Shown here piece after piece: positions 1 to 10,330 of a stretch of 64,000 nt of DNA (positions within the stretch are counted from its first letter, which is position 1; each line of letters starts with the position of its first letter). Below the pieces are notes generated by a model that saw only the letters and a list, made by a program, of their open reading frames with translations, searched no databases and was not told the DNA's origin. The stretch spans positions 1-64,000 of the forward strand of contig JAINUF010000033.1 of NCBI GenBank assembly GCA_029718625.1. Direction: 5' to 3'. Made by a program: the position numbers and the translations under genes. This stretch comes from Synaphobranchus kaupii. Lineage: Eukaryota > Chordata > Actinopteri > Anguilliformes > Synaphobranchidae.

Positions 1-248
1 AGCTAACTGACTTTGATTACCTTGTAGCTTAAGTAATTAAGTAATATATTCCAGATTATTGTATTCCAGATTATATTCCAGGTGATACATTTAAGTGTAT
101 TTTTTTCCAAAGGTAAAAGTGCCAACCTCTTCACTGCTGGTGTTATACCTGTGGGTTTGTTTTCCTTATTTTGTTTGCTAGCCTCTGCTAGCACTGCACT
201 GTCTGCTAGATGTTTCCACTTACATAGCTGGTCCTTGTTTTATCAAGA

Positions 249-893
249 TTTCTTGCGCCCATTACAAGTGAACTGGGCGTGTTGGTCTTAAAATGAGGAG
301 TGGCCAGGATTATTTTTGGCGTATTGCTATCTTGAGCCAGCAGAAAGCGCTTGCGCTAAAACCACCACAAACCTGGGCTGCGTTCGGATCCGAAATTTAT
401 CCTTTCTTCCTGTCGTTCCCTTCCCTTGCTTCAAGGGGGGAATCCCCAAAATTCCAGGATGAAATATGGCAGCCACACCAAGTGTGATTCGGATCCAATT
501 TAAGAAAGGGGAGGGAGTAATTATATTCCCTCGCTCCCTCGTTTATCCTCCCTTCCACCAAGGGTATAAAATGCAAGGTTCCAGCAAGAAGGGAATCCCA
601 CAATGCAATGCTTTACATGGAAAAAGTGGGCGGTCACCACAGAACTATGTGGCGGTCACATTTCAACTCTATGGTGTTGCACTTCTGAAATGTTGCGAGG
701 GCGGTTCGGTTTCGTTTTTGTTTGTTTTTTTTTGTCAATCCTCCCTTGCAGAGCACCTTTTAAGTTTGCTTGCTGCACGTAGCAAATTGCTTCACAAGAT
801 AGCTCCCTCGAGGGAAGACAGCAAGGGAAGGGAGCGTGTTAAATTGGATTCGAATGCAGCCCTGGTCTAAAGTCATGTCGCAGTTGTTTACAT
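249..893. repeat. Interspersed repeat, interrupted by MITE 376-861
   Basis: The stretch 249-375 plus 862-893 reappears in inverted orientation at 38641-38796, where it is uninterrupted. It is therefore a dispersed repeat into which the MITE at 376-861 was inserted. No transposase or RNA-polymerase-III boxes are visible. The short open frame over it is shared by both copies but ends inside the MITE here, so I do not call it a gene. Confidence 0.6.
376..861. mobile_element. MITE copy 1, PIF/Harbinger-like, 3-bp target duplication CTG
   Basis: This is a 486-bp non-coding element whose ends are inverted repeats beginning GGCTGCRTTCGRATCC. It is flanked by CTG at 373-375 and 862-864. The related locus at 38641-38796 has the same flanks with only one CTG and no insert, which fixes the borders exactly. 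A second copy lies at 30815-31297. Three-bp target duplications are typical of PIF/Harbinger elements, but the family usually prefers TWA, so the superfamily is an inference. No transposase is present. Confidence 0.75.
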
Positions 894-899
894 GTAAAC

Positions 900-1666
900 A
901 ATAATCAACGACGAGGTGTGGATTATGTAAGCAATAATGACCTCGGAGCCGGGCATTACACAGTTTAAATGCCCGACGCGGCGGTAGTAAATTGCCCGAG
1001 GCGCAGCCGCGAAGGGCATTTAAACTGTGTAATGCCCGGCTCCGAGGTCATTATTGCGCTTATACCATGGTTACCAACAATTATTATATATAGTCACATT
1101 TATATTTATTGATTTTTATCGACTTTATCAGCTGAAATTTAAATATCCTTCCGAGGCCATTTTGGCATGTAGTTTGCCCTTAGACATTAGACATTTTGCC
1201 CTTTGACATTAGGTAAAGCCCTACTATGTTACGTTCATATTTCCAAACTGAATAAATACTGCACCTCTAACCACAAAACTTCTTTGCTAGATTAAAGTTG
1301 TTGTAACTAAGATATTTGGCGAAGACAAACTTTTAAAATCGGCGGATTTAGCGTTATTTGCCGGCTTTATTAATCAGCTGTTGGTGTTGCTATGGATACC
1401 ATTCATAAAAGTGTCGACTCTAATGGCGCAGGCATCAGATAACGTAAACGGCGTATTAATTTAGAACGGTGATTAAAATGCTGCCAGCGCTACTTCATTG
1501 GTGGTTTAACAAAATAAATGCCCACCCTCCAGCCAATCAGAATCGAGTATTTAGCCAAGCCATGGTATAAACGGTTTTAACCGCACGACGTTGAGGCGAA
1601 GAACCACCGACGCGTAGCGGAGTGCGGTTAAAACCGTGTAATCCACACCTCGGAGTTGATTATTGC
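900..1666. mobile_element. Unclassified TIR element containing a 43-bp perfect hairpin
   Basis: The two ends (about 900-927 and 1639-1666) are imperfect inverted repeats around CGAGGTGTGGATTA and TAATCCACACCTCG. Inside, 932-974 and 1014-1056 form a perfect 43-bp inverted repeat separated by 39 bp. A 15-bp inverted repeat (GCGGTTAAAACCG type) lies near 1573-1645. No coding capacity is seen. The motif TTATACCATGG occurs inside it and again at 1669, pointing to nested or chained MITEs. Confidence 0.45.
1195..1571 (+). repeat. Dispersed repeat, copy 1 (others about 2597-2800 and 61000-61370)
   Basis: This roughly 375-bp AT-rich segment is repeated in inverted orientation at 61000-61370, inside a hAT-like element, with few differences. 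It is present in a more diverged partial form at about 2597-2800. The outer border carries CCATGGTATAA at 1561-1571, the complement of TTATACCATGG used at other borders in this region. It looks like a MITE family of which only dead copies are present. Confidence 0.5.
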
Positions 1667-2888
1667 GCTTATACCATGGTTACCAACAATGATTATATAG
1701 AGTAATAAAATTATTTTAACTTGCGTCGCAAAATTGTGCACATTTTAATCAACATTATAATTGAGGATACATGTGCTCTTCGTTCTCCGCACTCTTAATT
1801 TCGAAAATATTAATGGAGGAGAACCGGCTACATTTGATGGCATTGAGTAATTGGTGAATTAAACGCTGATGTAGCCTATTGTTAATCAAGGAAACGGATT
1901 GAAAAATTATTAAGACCAATAATCAGTTTAAAGGGAAGTTTTCCGCTACCCCAATTTTCAGCTCAGGAGCCGCCACTGCCAACAATGATTATATATAGTT
2001 ACTTTCATATTTATAGATTTTTGTCGATTTAATCAGCTGAAATTTAAATATACTTCCGCAGCTCTTTGGGCTTGTTGTTTTTGCGTTGTCATGCAAAACT
2101 GCTCGTTGATAGTTCTATTTGAACAGAAAACATCTCGTTGCTAATTCTATTTCTCGTTACTAGTTCTATTTAAGTGCGTTGCTATGCAAACCCTCTCGTC
2201 GTTAGTTCTGAAAACAATTGATTCTATCGGGGGGAAAAATAGTTCCTTCTCGGTTATAACATATAATTGGCATTAATTGTGGTTATTTTTGTCATTACAT
2301 TATTTAAGAAAATTGCATGAAACCATAACTCAATCAGATTCAACATTACCTCCCTCTTTGTCTTGCTTTTTAAAAATGGTTTGGTCACACAGTGTGTAGC
2401 AGATTCGCATCATGATGTCCTATGCATGGGACCATCTAAAAAATACTGCGGAGTTTGTTAGATGTAACTTATCAAAGATTTTTCGCTGGATAAAAAGTTT
2501 TCTACATATAGCCTATAGGCTACAGATTAGCATGCTTTGTGAAGTAGCTTGCATTCACAAGCAGTCAGCGTGTTGCCGACGTAAATTCCTACTATGATAA
2601 ATTCGTATTTCCAAACTGAATAAATACTGCACTTCTAACGACAAAAAATTTTTTTGCTAGATTAAAGTAGTTGTAACAGATATTTGCCGAATACAAACTT
2701 TTTTAAATCTGTAGATTAATGTTGTTTACCGATTTTTATAAATCAGATGTATGCTGTTGCTACGGCAACATTAAGTTCTACCTTAGAGACGGATTTATGG
2801 CTCGCAGTAAAAAAAAGATTAGGCTACGCATTGCACATAAACACCATGCGCTTTGCTAACTCCGTGATAATGTAACTATGGCTAGCTA
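1667..2888. other. AT-rich intergenic or intronic stretch, no gene recognised
   Basis: Apart from the partial repeat copy near 2597-2800, I see no coding signature, RNA gene or clear transposon borders here. Confidence 0.4.
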
Positions 2889-2890
2889 TA

Positions 2891-3811
2891 CAGATCCTTT
2901 ACAAAAAATTTTAATATCATGGAAAAGTTTTTTTTTTTTTCATAATTCCATTCAAAAAGTGAAACTTTCATAGATTATAGATTCATTACACGCAAAGTGA
3001 AATATTTCTAGCCTTTATTTGTTTCATTTTTCATAATTTTGGCTTACAGCTCCAGAAAACCCCCAAAACAGTATTTCAAGAAATTAGAATAGTGTGTCGA
3101 AAATCAGCATTTACTTCAGTTATTTCAGAGAATGAATGTTTTAGACTGAGTGTCACACTCTAATCATCTAATTTACTCAAAACACCTACAAAGTTTTTCT
3201 ACAGGTGTGTCGTTAAATTGGACAGGTATCTCAGTTTGGTTCAGTATGGGGAAGACTGCAGACTTGACAATTGGCCTGAAGACCATCATTGACACCCTCC
3301 AGAAGATGGGTAAGCCACAAAAGGTCATCGCTAAGGAGGCTGGCTGTTCACAGAGTGCAGTGTCCAAGCATATCAATAGAAAGTTTAGTGGAAGGGAAAA
3401 ATGTGGCAGGAGAAGGTGCACAAGCAAAAGAGATGACCGTAGGTTTCAGCAGATTGTCAAGCAAAGACGATTCCAAAATTTGGCGGAGATGCAGAGGGAG
3501 TGGACTGAGGCTGGAGTCAGTGCTTCAAAAACCACCACGTACAGAGTGTGACACTCAGTCTAAAACATTCATTCTTTGAAATAACTGAAGTAAATGCTGA
3601 TTTTCGACACACTATTCTAATTTCTTGAAATACTGTTTTTGGGGTTTTCTGGAGCTGTAAGCCAAAATTATGAAAAATTAAACAAAGGCTAGAAATATTT
3701 CACTTTGTGTGTAATGAATCTATAATCTATGAAAGTTTCACTTTTTGAATGGAATTATGAAAAAAAAAAAAAAACTTTTCCATGATATTCAAATTTTTTG
3801 GAAAGGATCTG
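2891..3811 (+). mobile_element. Tc1/mariner deletion derivative with about 270-bp TIRs
   Basis: Nearly perfect inverted repeats of about 270 bp (2891-3161 and 3541-3811, outer end CAGATCCTTTAC) are flanked by TA at 2889-2890 and 3812-3813, as expected for Tc1/mariner. The 380-bp interior retains only the 5' part of the transposase gene, and the catalytic DDE domain is gone. The right TIR starts where the remaining reading frame stops. The element could not move itself but could be mobilised by a full-length relative. Confidence 0.85.
3246..3551 (+). CDS. Truncated Tc1-type transposase, DNA-binding region only
   Basis: The frame encodes 101 residues starting MGKTADLT, the usual start style of fish Tc1 transposases. 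An upstream in-frame ATG at 3150 lies inside the left TIR, so I chose 3246. Residues 10-45 fit the first helix-turn-helix (with KVIAKEAGCSQSAVSKHI as the recognition part). A basic GRRR linker follows, and then the start of a second HTH (DRRFQQIVKQRRF, SKTTTYRV). A normal Tc1 transposase is about 340 residues; here the DDE catalytic domain is missing. The stop codon lies in the right TIR. If expressed, the product could bind TIRs but not cut them. It is either a decaying remnant or a potential dominant-negative repressor; the latter is inference. Confidence 0.7.
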   Translation: MGKTADLTIGLKTIIDTLQKMGKPQKVIAKEAGCSQSAVSKHINRKFSGREKCGRRRCTSKRDDRRFQQIVKQRRFQNLAEMQREWTEAGVSASKTTTYRV

Positions 3812-4451
3812 TATAGTTACCTCGCCACGTATTGCATTTGCATTATCTTAAAAACAATGACAAAAGTTTATCGTAGCCAAAGTTAGCCTACTATTTGCAG
3901 CATACCTACGAGGCGAAGTAGCCGTCTGCCGTAGGCTACAGTAGCCTAACGTTAGTCACTGAGGAAAATAAAGTAGGTAGGCTACATTCGTTTACTTTAT
4001 TAATTCACTTTATTTATTCCACTTATTTTCTACAACGTCTTGGACTCTGAATTGACCGGTCATGTTTGCCATTCCCAGGTTGTGTAGTACTAGCTGGCCC
4101 GGCAGGCAGCGCATTAATTTAGAACTGTGATTAAACTTGTGACCCGGATGACTGACCGGTTATACAGAATAACGACCAGTCATTGACCAATCAGAATCGA
4201 GTATTCACCCATACCATGGTGTAAGTTATTTTAACGGCGCATATAAATGCGTCTACATAGGCGTGTGCACAACGCGCGTACACCCTCCTGTCTGTTACAC
4301 ACAGGGCGTGCATAAGCATGACTAAAAATATCAAGATTACAATGTGAAATATTATTATTGTGTAGGTTATATTAAAAAATGCATAATAATAAAAGGGTCC
4401 ATAGGTCAAAGACCACATAGCTACTTGTCTCTCAGCGAAGGAGAGTGCCAA

Positions 4452-4619
4452 ATTAAATTGCTTTCAGCCCACTCCATCAACATCCAGGCAATGTGCGATG
4501 GTACGTGTAAGGTTACAGTATTAAATTGCTTTAATTAAATTGCTTTCAGCCGAATTAAATTGCTTTCAGCCCACTCCATCAACATCCAGGCAATGTGCGA
4601 TGGTACGTGTAAGGTTACA
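4452..4619 (+). repeat. Direct duplication, about 65 bp, two copies
   Basis: The segment around 4452-4516 recurs at 4553-4619 almost unchanged, with a short spacer holding a third partial copy of AATTAAATTGCTTTCAGCC. There is no function evident. Confidence 0.7.
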
Positions 4620-5996
4620 TGTAGGCTATAGACTATTCGCAATGATCCTGGATCAATCTATGACTTAGCCTATATTTGCCAATAATTCCTGTAATCTTCT
4701 GGGGGGACAATCTTCTGTTACGGGACAATGGCTATCCATTAAAAATGGCTTTCCATTTGCTGATAACACCTATATCAAGCCTAATGCGTGAATTGTCATT
4801 CAATGGAAAACTTGCGCACTCATTACAATACAGCTCTCTAGGCCTACAGTCTGTAAGTAAATAGAATGGTTTTGACCGAAAAAAAGTTCAAAACCTTGTC
4901 CAGTGTATATTGCATTTATTGTTTTTCAAATAGCCTAAGCTACACCGTATTCGCTGTGCATAAGGTTTTTTCCATAGCCTACGGTTAAACAATGGAGATA
5001 AATGTCACCATGTTAACTGAATTTGAACCTTAGTATTCTTCGTTCTTCATATTTTTTAAATTACAGTGACCAGGTTTCCATACTCTCAGCTTATTAAAAC
5101 CCAGCTGATTTCACCTGTTATTCCATAACTGAACAAAACGATTTTAAAGAGAACTAAGCGTCTAATTAGAAATAAAATTAATTTTAATGCCATTCTCTGC
5201 ATGTGCGCTGCATGTTCTCTGTTTCCCCTGCTGTAAGTCGCACGTTTCACAGTCTTCCTGGGAAAGTGGATTGTTTTAAAGCATTACGCTACGAGTAAAA
5301 CAGGTTGGTCACATTTCCATAAACAGGACATTATAAAACAAGGGAAAATATGCGTGAACATATGGGTTGCCAACCTGACAGCTTTATTGTATATGTCATC
5401 ATTAAGGCAAAATAACGGTATTTATGTTATTAATCAACATTACTATGCAGGTAGCCTATAATGAACTTCGGATGAAGCTTGAACTTCGAGAACTCCATGA
5501 GAACAGCCTCATGGAATTGATGTTTGACACATTCATTGCATAATCAAACGAAATTCGTTGAACAAGCAGGCTAATTTGGCGTTTAAACTACTGATAGCTT
5601 ATTCTCAGCTGTTGCAGGTCCTTTTAACGAAATTTAACCGCATATATTTTGTAAAATAACAGCCCTGTCGGGAATTACCGGGAACTCATAGGCTAATGGT
5701 TAGTCCGAATAATATTGATCATACTATTGATCCATTTAGCCTATTCCTCGGTCGCACTAAACACACACAAGAATGTCTGTTTCGCCATCAAGCAATCCGC
5801 CAATGTGGAAAAGCAGGCTTTTAAAGGGAATGGGATATGACATTTTGATTGGTTTATTGCAAGTCACGCCCAAGACACACCTATAATTAATGAAGAGACT
5901 AGGTTCAGCCCCATTTGCACGTTGTGCCGTTCTTAGCGCCCAAAGAACATGCCGTTAAAATAGCAAAAGTGGACTTGGACACGCCCTAAATGAACT
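4620..5996. other. No recognisable feature
   Basis: AT-rich sequence without coding signature, RNA gene, inverted-repeat ends or tandem repeats that I can detect. Confidence 0.4.
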
Positions 5997-6420
5997 TTAC
6001 GCCATGCGCTTAGACCAAGCACCAAGATCGCCAAGATAGAGCCCCGGGTCATCTGCATAGAGCAAGAATTTAGCTTCCTTGTTATTTAGGGTTAGGCCAG
6101 GGGTTGTAGATTGTTCCAACAGCAACGCTAACTCATTAATATAGATATTGAAGAGAGTTGGTGACAAGTTGCATCCCTGAAAAACACCTTGCCCTTGAGT
6201 GAAGAAATCTGTTCTTTTATTGCCAATTTTTACTCCACTTATTATTGACATAAATTGATTTGATTATGTCATAAACTTTACCCCTACATAAAATTTTATA
6301 ATATAATCCCTCTTGCCAAATAGAATCAAATGCCTTCTTTAAAAATTTTACCCTTTGTGCTGTGTTTTGGTAGAAAGCCAATTTGTCCTTTGCTCAAGAC
6401 ATTGCGTTCGATAAGAAAGG
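5997..6420 (-). pseudogene. Non-LTR retrotransposon reverse-transcriptase fragment
   Basis: Minus-strand translation gives an RT core: a G-x-F-Q-G-C-N-L-S-P-T-L-F-N-I-Y-I-N-E-L block followed by LLYADD, the fingers/palm motif and the catalytic YxDD box. Weaker matches extend to about 6420 but with frame breaks. Only this small RT part is present, with no endonuclease or 3' end. The NLSPTLFNIYINEL style suggests an L1/Tx1- or RTE-like clade; I cannot decide which. It is a dead fragment in the intron upstream of the first visible PGGHG exon. Confidence 0.75.
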
Positions 6421-6464
6421 CCAGCATTCTGCCATTGATAATGCTGCAGAAAACCTCCCCCAGA

Positions 6465-6690
6465 TTGCTGCTCTCTCTCTGACTGTCTCTTCTCTCTCAT
6501 TCTTTTCCTCTCTTACCTCTCTCTCTCCTCTCTCATTCTTTTCCTCTTACCTGTCTCTCTCCTTTCTGCCTGACTGTCTCCTCTTTCTATCATTCTTTCC
6601 CTCTTACCTCTGCCCTCTCTGTCTGACTGTCTCCTTTCTCTATCATTCTTTCCCTCTGTCTGACTGTCTCCTCTCTCTCACTCACTCACT
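6465..6690 (+). repeat. CT-rich simple repeat ahead of a splice acceptor
   Basis: This is a low-complexity pyrimidine tract made of CTCTCT, TGACTGTCTC and CACT runs, ending 35 bases before the acceptor at 6725. It could serve as an extended polypyrimidine tract for the exon at 6726. Confidence 0.7.
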
Positions 6691-6725
6691 CACTCACTGT
6701 GACCCTTGTCATGACTGTGCTCTAG

Positions 6726-6837
6726 GACTTGGCCATGTTCCAGGAGGGGCGTGGCAGTGAGGTGGTATGGGGTGTGGCTGAATACTGGATCTCCCGGGTC
6801 ACATGGAGCACTGAGGAGCAGTGTTACCACATTAAAG
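6726..6837 (+). CDS. pgghg: PGGHG (ATHL1-like glucosidase), internal exon A
   Basis: The exon of 112 bases lies between acceptor CTCTAG and donor AAAG/GTAAGG. It begins in phase 0 and ends in phase 1. The translation starts DLAMFQEGRGSEVVWGVAEY and ends QCYHIK, matching the segment of PGGHG just before the catalytic acid of this GH65-type (alpha/alpha)6-barrel enzyme. PGGHG removes glucose from the glucosyl-galactosyl-hydroxylysine units of collagens and related proteins. The reading frame is open and continues without loss into the exon at 7455. The preceding exon is not visible in the 6.7 kb upstream. Confidence 0.88.
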
Positions 6838-7056
6838 GTAAGGAAGTAGTGACGTCATCGTATGGGAATATACTGTACACGAGCATCTATATGTAAACAT
6901 GACAGCATCTGCTGATGAATGCCAAAGTGTAACAGCTAACAACATTAACGTAATGAATTTAGGACGATAACCGCAATGCATTTATTATTATTTTTAAAGC
7001 CATTGCTAAAATTATGATCTTTTGTGCGACAAAATGATGCATCATGTACAGTAAAG

Positions 7057-7454
7057 GAGTTATAGCAGCTGAAATAAATGTGGTTCTTATAAAGGGATCA
7101 TGCTGTATTAACCAGCATGTGTTTATCAGGAGTAGTGGAGTTATAGCAGCAGAAATAAATGTGGTTCTTATAAAGGGATCATACTGTATTAACCAGCACA
7201 TGTTTATCTGGAGTAGTGGAGTTGTAGCAGCTGAAATAAATGTGGTTCTTATAAAGGGATCATGCTGTATTAACCAGTGTGTGTTTATCAGGAGTGGTGG
7301 AGTTATAGCAGCTGAAATAAATGTGGTTCTTATAAAGGGATCATGCTGTATTAACCAGCGTGTGTTTATCAGGAGTGGTGGAGTTATAGCAGCTGAAATA
7401 AATGTGGTTCTTATAAAGGGATCATGCTGTATTAACCAGCATGTCCTTTATCAG
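7057..7454 (+). repeat. 81-bp minisatellite (about 5 units) ending at a splice acceptor
   Basis: Units start at 7057, 7138, 7219, 7300 and 7381 and are nearly identical. Each contains TGTGTTTATCAG about 72 bases in. The last unit's counterpart, TGTCCTTTATCAG at 7442-7454, is the true acceptor of the exon at 7455. The 27-codon period leaves a long frame open by chance, which I do not treat as a gene. The array is intronic. Confidence 0.9.
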
Positions 7455-7527
7455 CGGTCATGCCTCCTGATGAGTATTACTACAATGTTGACAACTCTGT
7501 CTACACCAACACCGTGGCAAAATACAG
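7455..7527 (+). CDS. pgghg: PGGHG, internal exon B with the catalytic-acid motif
   Basis: The exon of 73 bases lies between acceptor TTTATCAG and donor ACAG/GTGAGC. It enters in phase 1 (completing a codon with the last base of exon A) and leaves in phase 2. The translation reads AVMPPDEYYYNVDNSVYTNT. This is the GH65 signature, usually written G-P-D-E-[YF]-H followed by V-x-N-[NS]-x-Y-T-N. By family knowledge the Glu (codon 7472-7474) is the general acid. It is intact here, so the visible part of the enzyme looks catalytically competent. The 3' splice site lies in the last unit of the 81-bp minisatellite. Confidence 0.9.
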
Positions 7528-8045
7528 GTGAGCTTTTTTTCAGACCGACCACATTCTCACAAACCAAATGTTTTTTGCTACCTGGATTCATTCACTGTGT
7601 GGATAGATAATATTGAGCTGAAGCAGGCCTCACGAATCTTTCAGAAAATATGATTATATTTCAGGAGTCTGAGAACCAATGGCTGATACTAGCACTTTAG
7701 CTAATTTGTCTTTACAACAACATTTAAAAATTTTAATGAATGTATGAGATGAGGCGGTATGAGACAAAGCAGTATGAATGTTCCAACAGTGGTTAAAAAC
7801 TACAAAGGAATAACTTTAAAAACAAGATGGTCAGTATTCAGCCAAAGTGCTGGCTAAAATCCCATGGATTTGGAGAAAATTTGGGGGGAGTAAAGGGTAA
7901 AAATGACAATATCTTTCTGTGCACGTGGGGGGGTGAATAATAAGTGTTTTATTTATGGAAAAAAAAAACATTTTATTTAAAAATATTGTTGCATCATAAA
8001 TGTACTACATTCATTTTGCTGGTGAAAGGGAAAAACTAATCAGTT

Positions 8046-8705
8046 TATGCCAACAGCCATACCACCATGCAATCTCCATCCAGCTGAATGGCTGAAGCTA
8101 AGCAGGTGTGGGCCTGGTTAGTACTTGGATGGGAGACCTCCAGGGAAAATGAAGTTGCTGCTGGAAGTGGTGTTGGTGGGCCTGTAGGGGGCAGTCTTCC
8201 CTCTGGTCAAATAAACCCCAATGCAATGAAGGGGACATTGTGTTGTAGGAGATGCCTTTCGGATTAGATGTTAAACCGAGGTCCTGACTTACTTTGGTCA
8301 TTAAAGATCCCATGACACTTATCGCAAAGAGTAGGGCTTTCCCTGGTGTCCTGGCTCCCAACCCAGGCTCTTTCGAGGTCCTGACTTACTTTGGTCATTA
8401 AAGATCCCATGACACTTATCGCAAAGAGTAGGGGTTTCCCTGGTGTCCTGGCTCCAAACCCAGGCTCTTTCAATCTGCCACCTAATGATCCTCCAGTTTA
8501 ATTGGCTAAGAAATTATTCTCTCCCTCTCCACCTCAGCTGATGTGTGGTGAGCATTCTGGCGCAAAATGGCTGCCGTTGCATCACCCAGGTGGGTGCTAC
8601 ACATTGGTGGTGGTTGAGGCGAGTTTGCCCCTCATCATTGTAAAGCGCTTTGAGTGTCAAGAAAGGCGCCATATAAATGCATTATTTCATTTATTATGCA
8701 TTATT
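8046..8705 (+). mobile_element. 5S-rRNA-derived SINE (SINE3-like)
   Basis: The 5' part (about 8046-8140) follows 5S rRNA: CATACCACC near the start, then AAGCTAAGCAGG, CCTGGTTAGTACTTGGATGG and GAGACC, which are the internal pol III control region. A SINE body and a 3' tail follow (AAAGCGCTTTGAGTG then ATATAAATGCA) shared with fish LINE ends. A stretch of about 97 bp in the body is tandemly duplicated (8278-8373 and 8374-8472). The element sits in the intron between PGGHG exons B and C, sense to the gene. It is not a functional 5S gene, because the 5S-like part is diverged and fused to a SINE body. Confidence 0.85.
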
Positions 8706-9170
8706 AATGTTCCAATATACATTACATTTTCTATGTGTAACAGGACGAAATGCGAAAAAGTTAACCGGGGGTGAATAATATCTGAAGGCACTGCATGTGG
8801 AAAATACAAAAAGTACAGATGCTCTACAGACTTCATTTAGTAAAGTAAATATGGAGAGATTGAGCTTGAACCAGAGATGTGTCACACATTGATCAGAGTG
8901 AAGCGGCTTATGTAGGAGAGTATTGTTTCCCTTAGAAGAGCCTGTTTCTGCTTGTTTGTGTTCTGTATGCAAACACTATTCTCATTTACAGAGTACTCAA
9001 GCCTGCAATGTCAGCAGAAAAACGCTGCAGTGAGTCAAAGGTTAATTTTGTACTTGGATGTAGGCCTTCACAGTCATGCAGAGTACGTACAGCATGGGAA
9101 GCTCTGTACAGAACATAGTGTGAGAAGCATATTAAATGAGGCAATCTCGCTCCCTTCCTCCCCCTCTCAG

Positions 9171-9307
9171 CCTCCTTTTCGCTGTGGAGTTGGCGATACT
9201 CCTCCAACGTCCGGTGCCCCCAGAGTGGCAGGAAGTAGCTGAAAAAATCAAAATCCCGTTTGACCCTGAGGTGAACTACCACCCTGAGTTTGACGGTTAC
9301 AAGAAAG
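9171..9307 (+). CDS. pgghg: PGGHG, internal exon C; donor is GC, not GT
   Basis: The exon of 137 bases follows acceptor CCCCCTCTCAG, enters in phase 2 and ends in phase 1 at AAGAAAG/GCAAGT. The translation starts SLLFAVELAILLQRP and contains VPPEWQEVAEKIKIPFD and NYHPEFDGYKK, matching the conserved helix region after the catalytic acid. The donor is a GC with an otherwise perfect consensus (AAAG/GCAAGT). The nearby GT at 9311 would shift the frame of the next exon, so the GC-AG intron is the only reading that keeps the protein intact. Confidence 0.9.
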
Positions 9308-9957
9308 GCAAGTCACTTTTTCTCCACCCCGTCTTACATTTTATCTGTGTTTCTCAGATCTGTGCTGTAATTACAGATAAGATGTTCTGTGTACTGACTG
9401 CACGCTTCATGTGTATTCTTGAGAGAAATCATTTGGATGATCTTCATTATCACTCATTTCTCAGTGAAGGAATGTAACCTCAATGTTTCTGCCATTTCTG
9501 TATGCTTCGTCAGCTCTCAGTAAGGGTCAAACATTAAATTGTGGGATATAAAAGACTATGATGGATGATTTGTTTTTATGATCTGAATATATAATCAGTA
9601 AAACTGCCCTTTCACCTCAGTGGAAATAATACTCAAGTGCAGCGTTGGCATATGCCTCATTGGGGGGAAAAAAGCATTTAGGCCCTTGGCACCCCAACCG
9701 TGGGTCTACACTGCAAAAAATGTCTGTCTTAACAAGTGTTTTAGTCTTGTAATGAGACTTAAAATCAAATTTTTTTCTCTAAAGTGGAAAATATTAGCTT
9801 TTGCTTTTTTGCTTGACAAGTGAAACTATCTCACCCCACTGGCAAATATTTATATTATACATTCAGTGTGTATAATATTCACATCAGTCAAATTCAATTA
9901 TGTACAAGCTATGTTGCGAGCAATACAATACAATACAATAGTGCACATACAGTTGTT

Positions 9958-10330
9958 ATGGCATTTGAATATGTTAATGAGGGGTAGCAGTGTAGTATAA
10001 TGGTTAAGGAACTGGCCTTGTAACCGAAAGGTAGGACACTGCCGTTGTACCCTTGAGCAAGGTACTTAACCTGAATCGCTTCAGTATATATCCAGCTGTA
10101 TAAATGGATAATATGTTAAAAAAAAATGTTAAAAATACAATGCTAAAAAAAAAGTAAAAAAAAAGAAGTTGTGTAAGTCGCTCTGGATAATAGCGTCTGC
10201 TAAATACCTGTAATGTAATGTAATGGGTGGGTGAGATAGCATTTGAATATGTTAATGAGGTGTGGGTGAGATGTCATTTGAATATGTTAATGAGGTGTGG
10301 GTGGGATTTCATTTAAATATTTTAATTAGG
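9958..10330 (+). repeat. 35-bp tandem repeat, interrupted by a SINE
   Basis: CATTTGAATATGTTAATGAGG recurs at about 9963, 10240 and 10275, and in a diverged form at about 10310, with a 35-bp period around GTGTGGGTGAGAT. The first copy is separated from the rest by the SINE at 9985-10226, so the SINE landed in a pre-existing small minisatellite. Confidence 0.75.
9985..10226 (+). mobile_element. tRNA-derived SINE with L2-type 3' tail
   Basis: The head has an A-box-like GTAGTATAATGGTTAAGGAA and the fish SINE core ACCCTTGAGCAAGGTACTTA. The usual B box (GGTTCGAATCC) is missing between CCGAAAGGT and AGGACACTGCC, so this copy probably cannot be transcribed. The tail, GTAAGTCGCTCTGGATAATA followed by GCGTCTGCTAAA and GTAATG repeats, matches the 3' end of the L2 element at 43315-46440. 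This is the expected relation of a SINE to its partner LINE. Confidence 0.85.

Noticed and set aside
466..870. A 134-codon gene
   Set aside because: The frame lies wholly within the MITE 376-861 and is disrupted by substitutions and a small indel in the second copy at 30815-31297.
8046..8140. A functional 5S rRNA gene
   Set aside because: The similarity is partial and diverged and continues into a SINE body and tail, as in 5S-derived SINEs.
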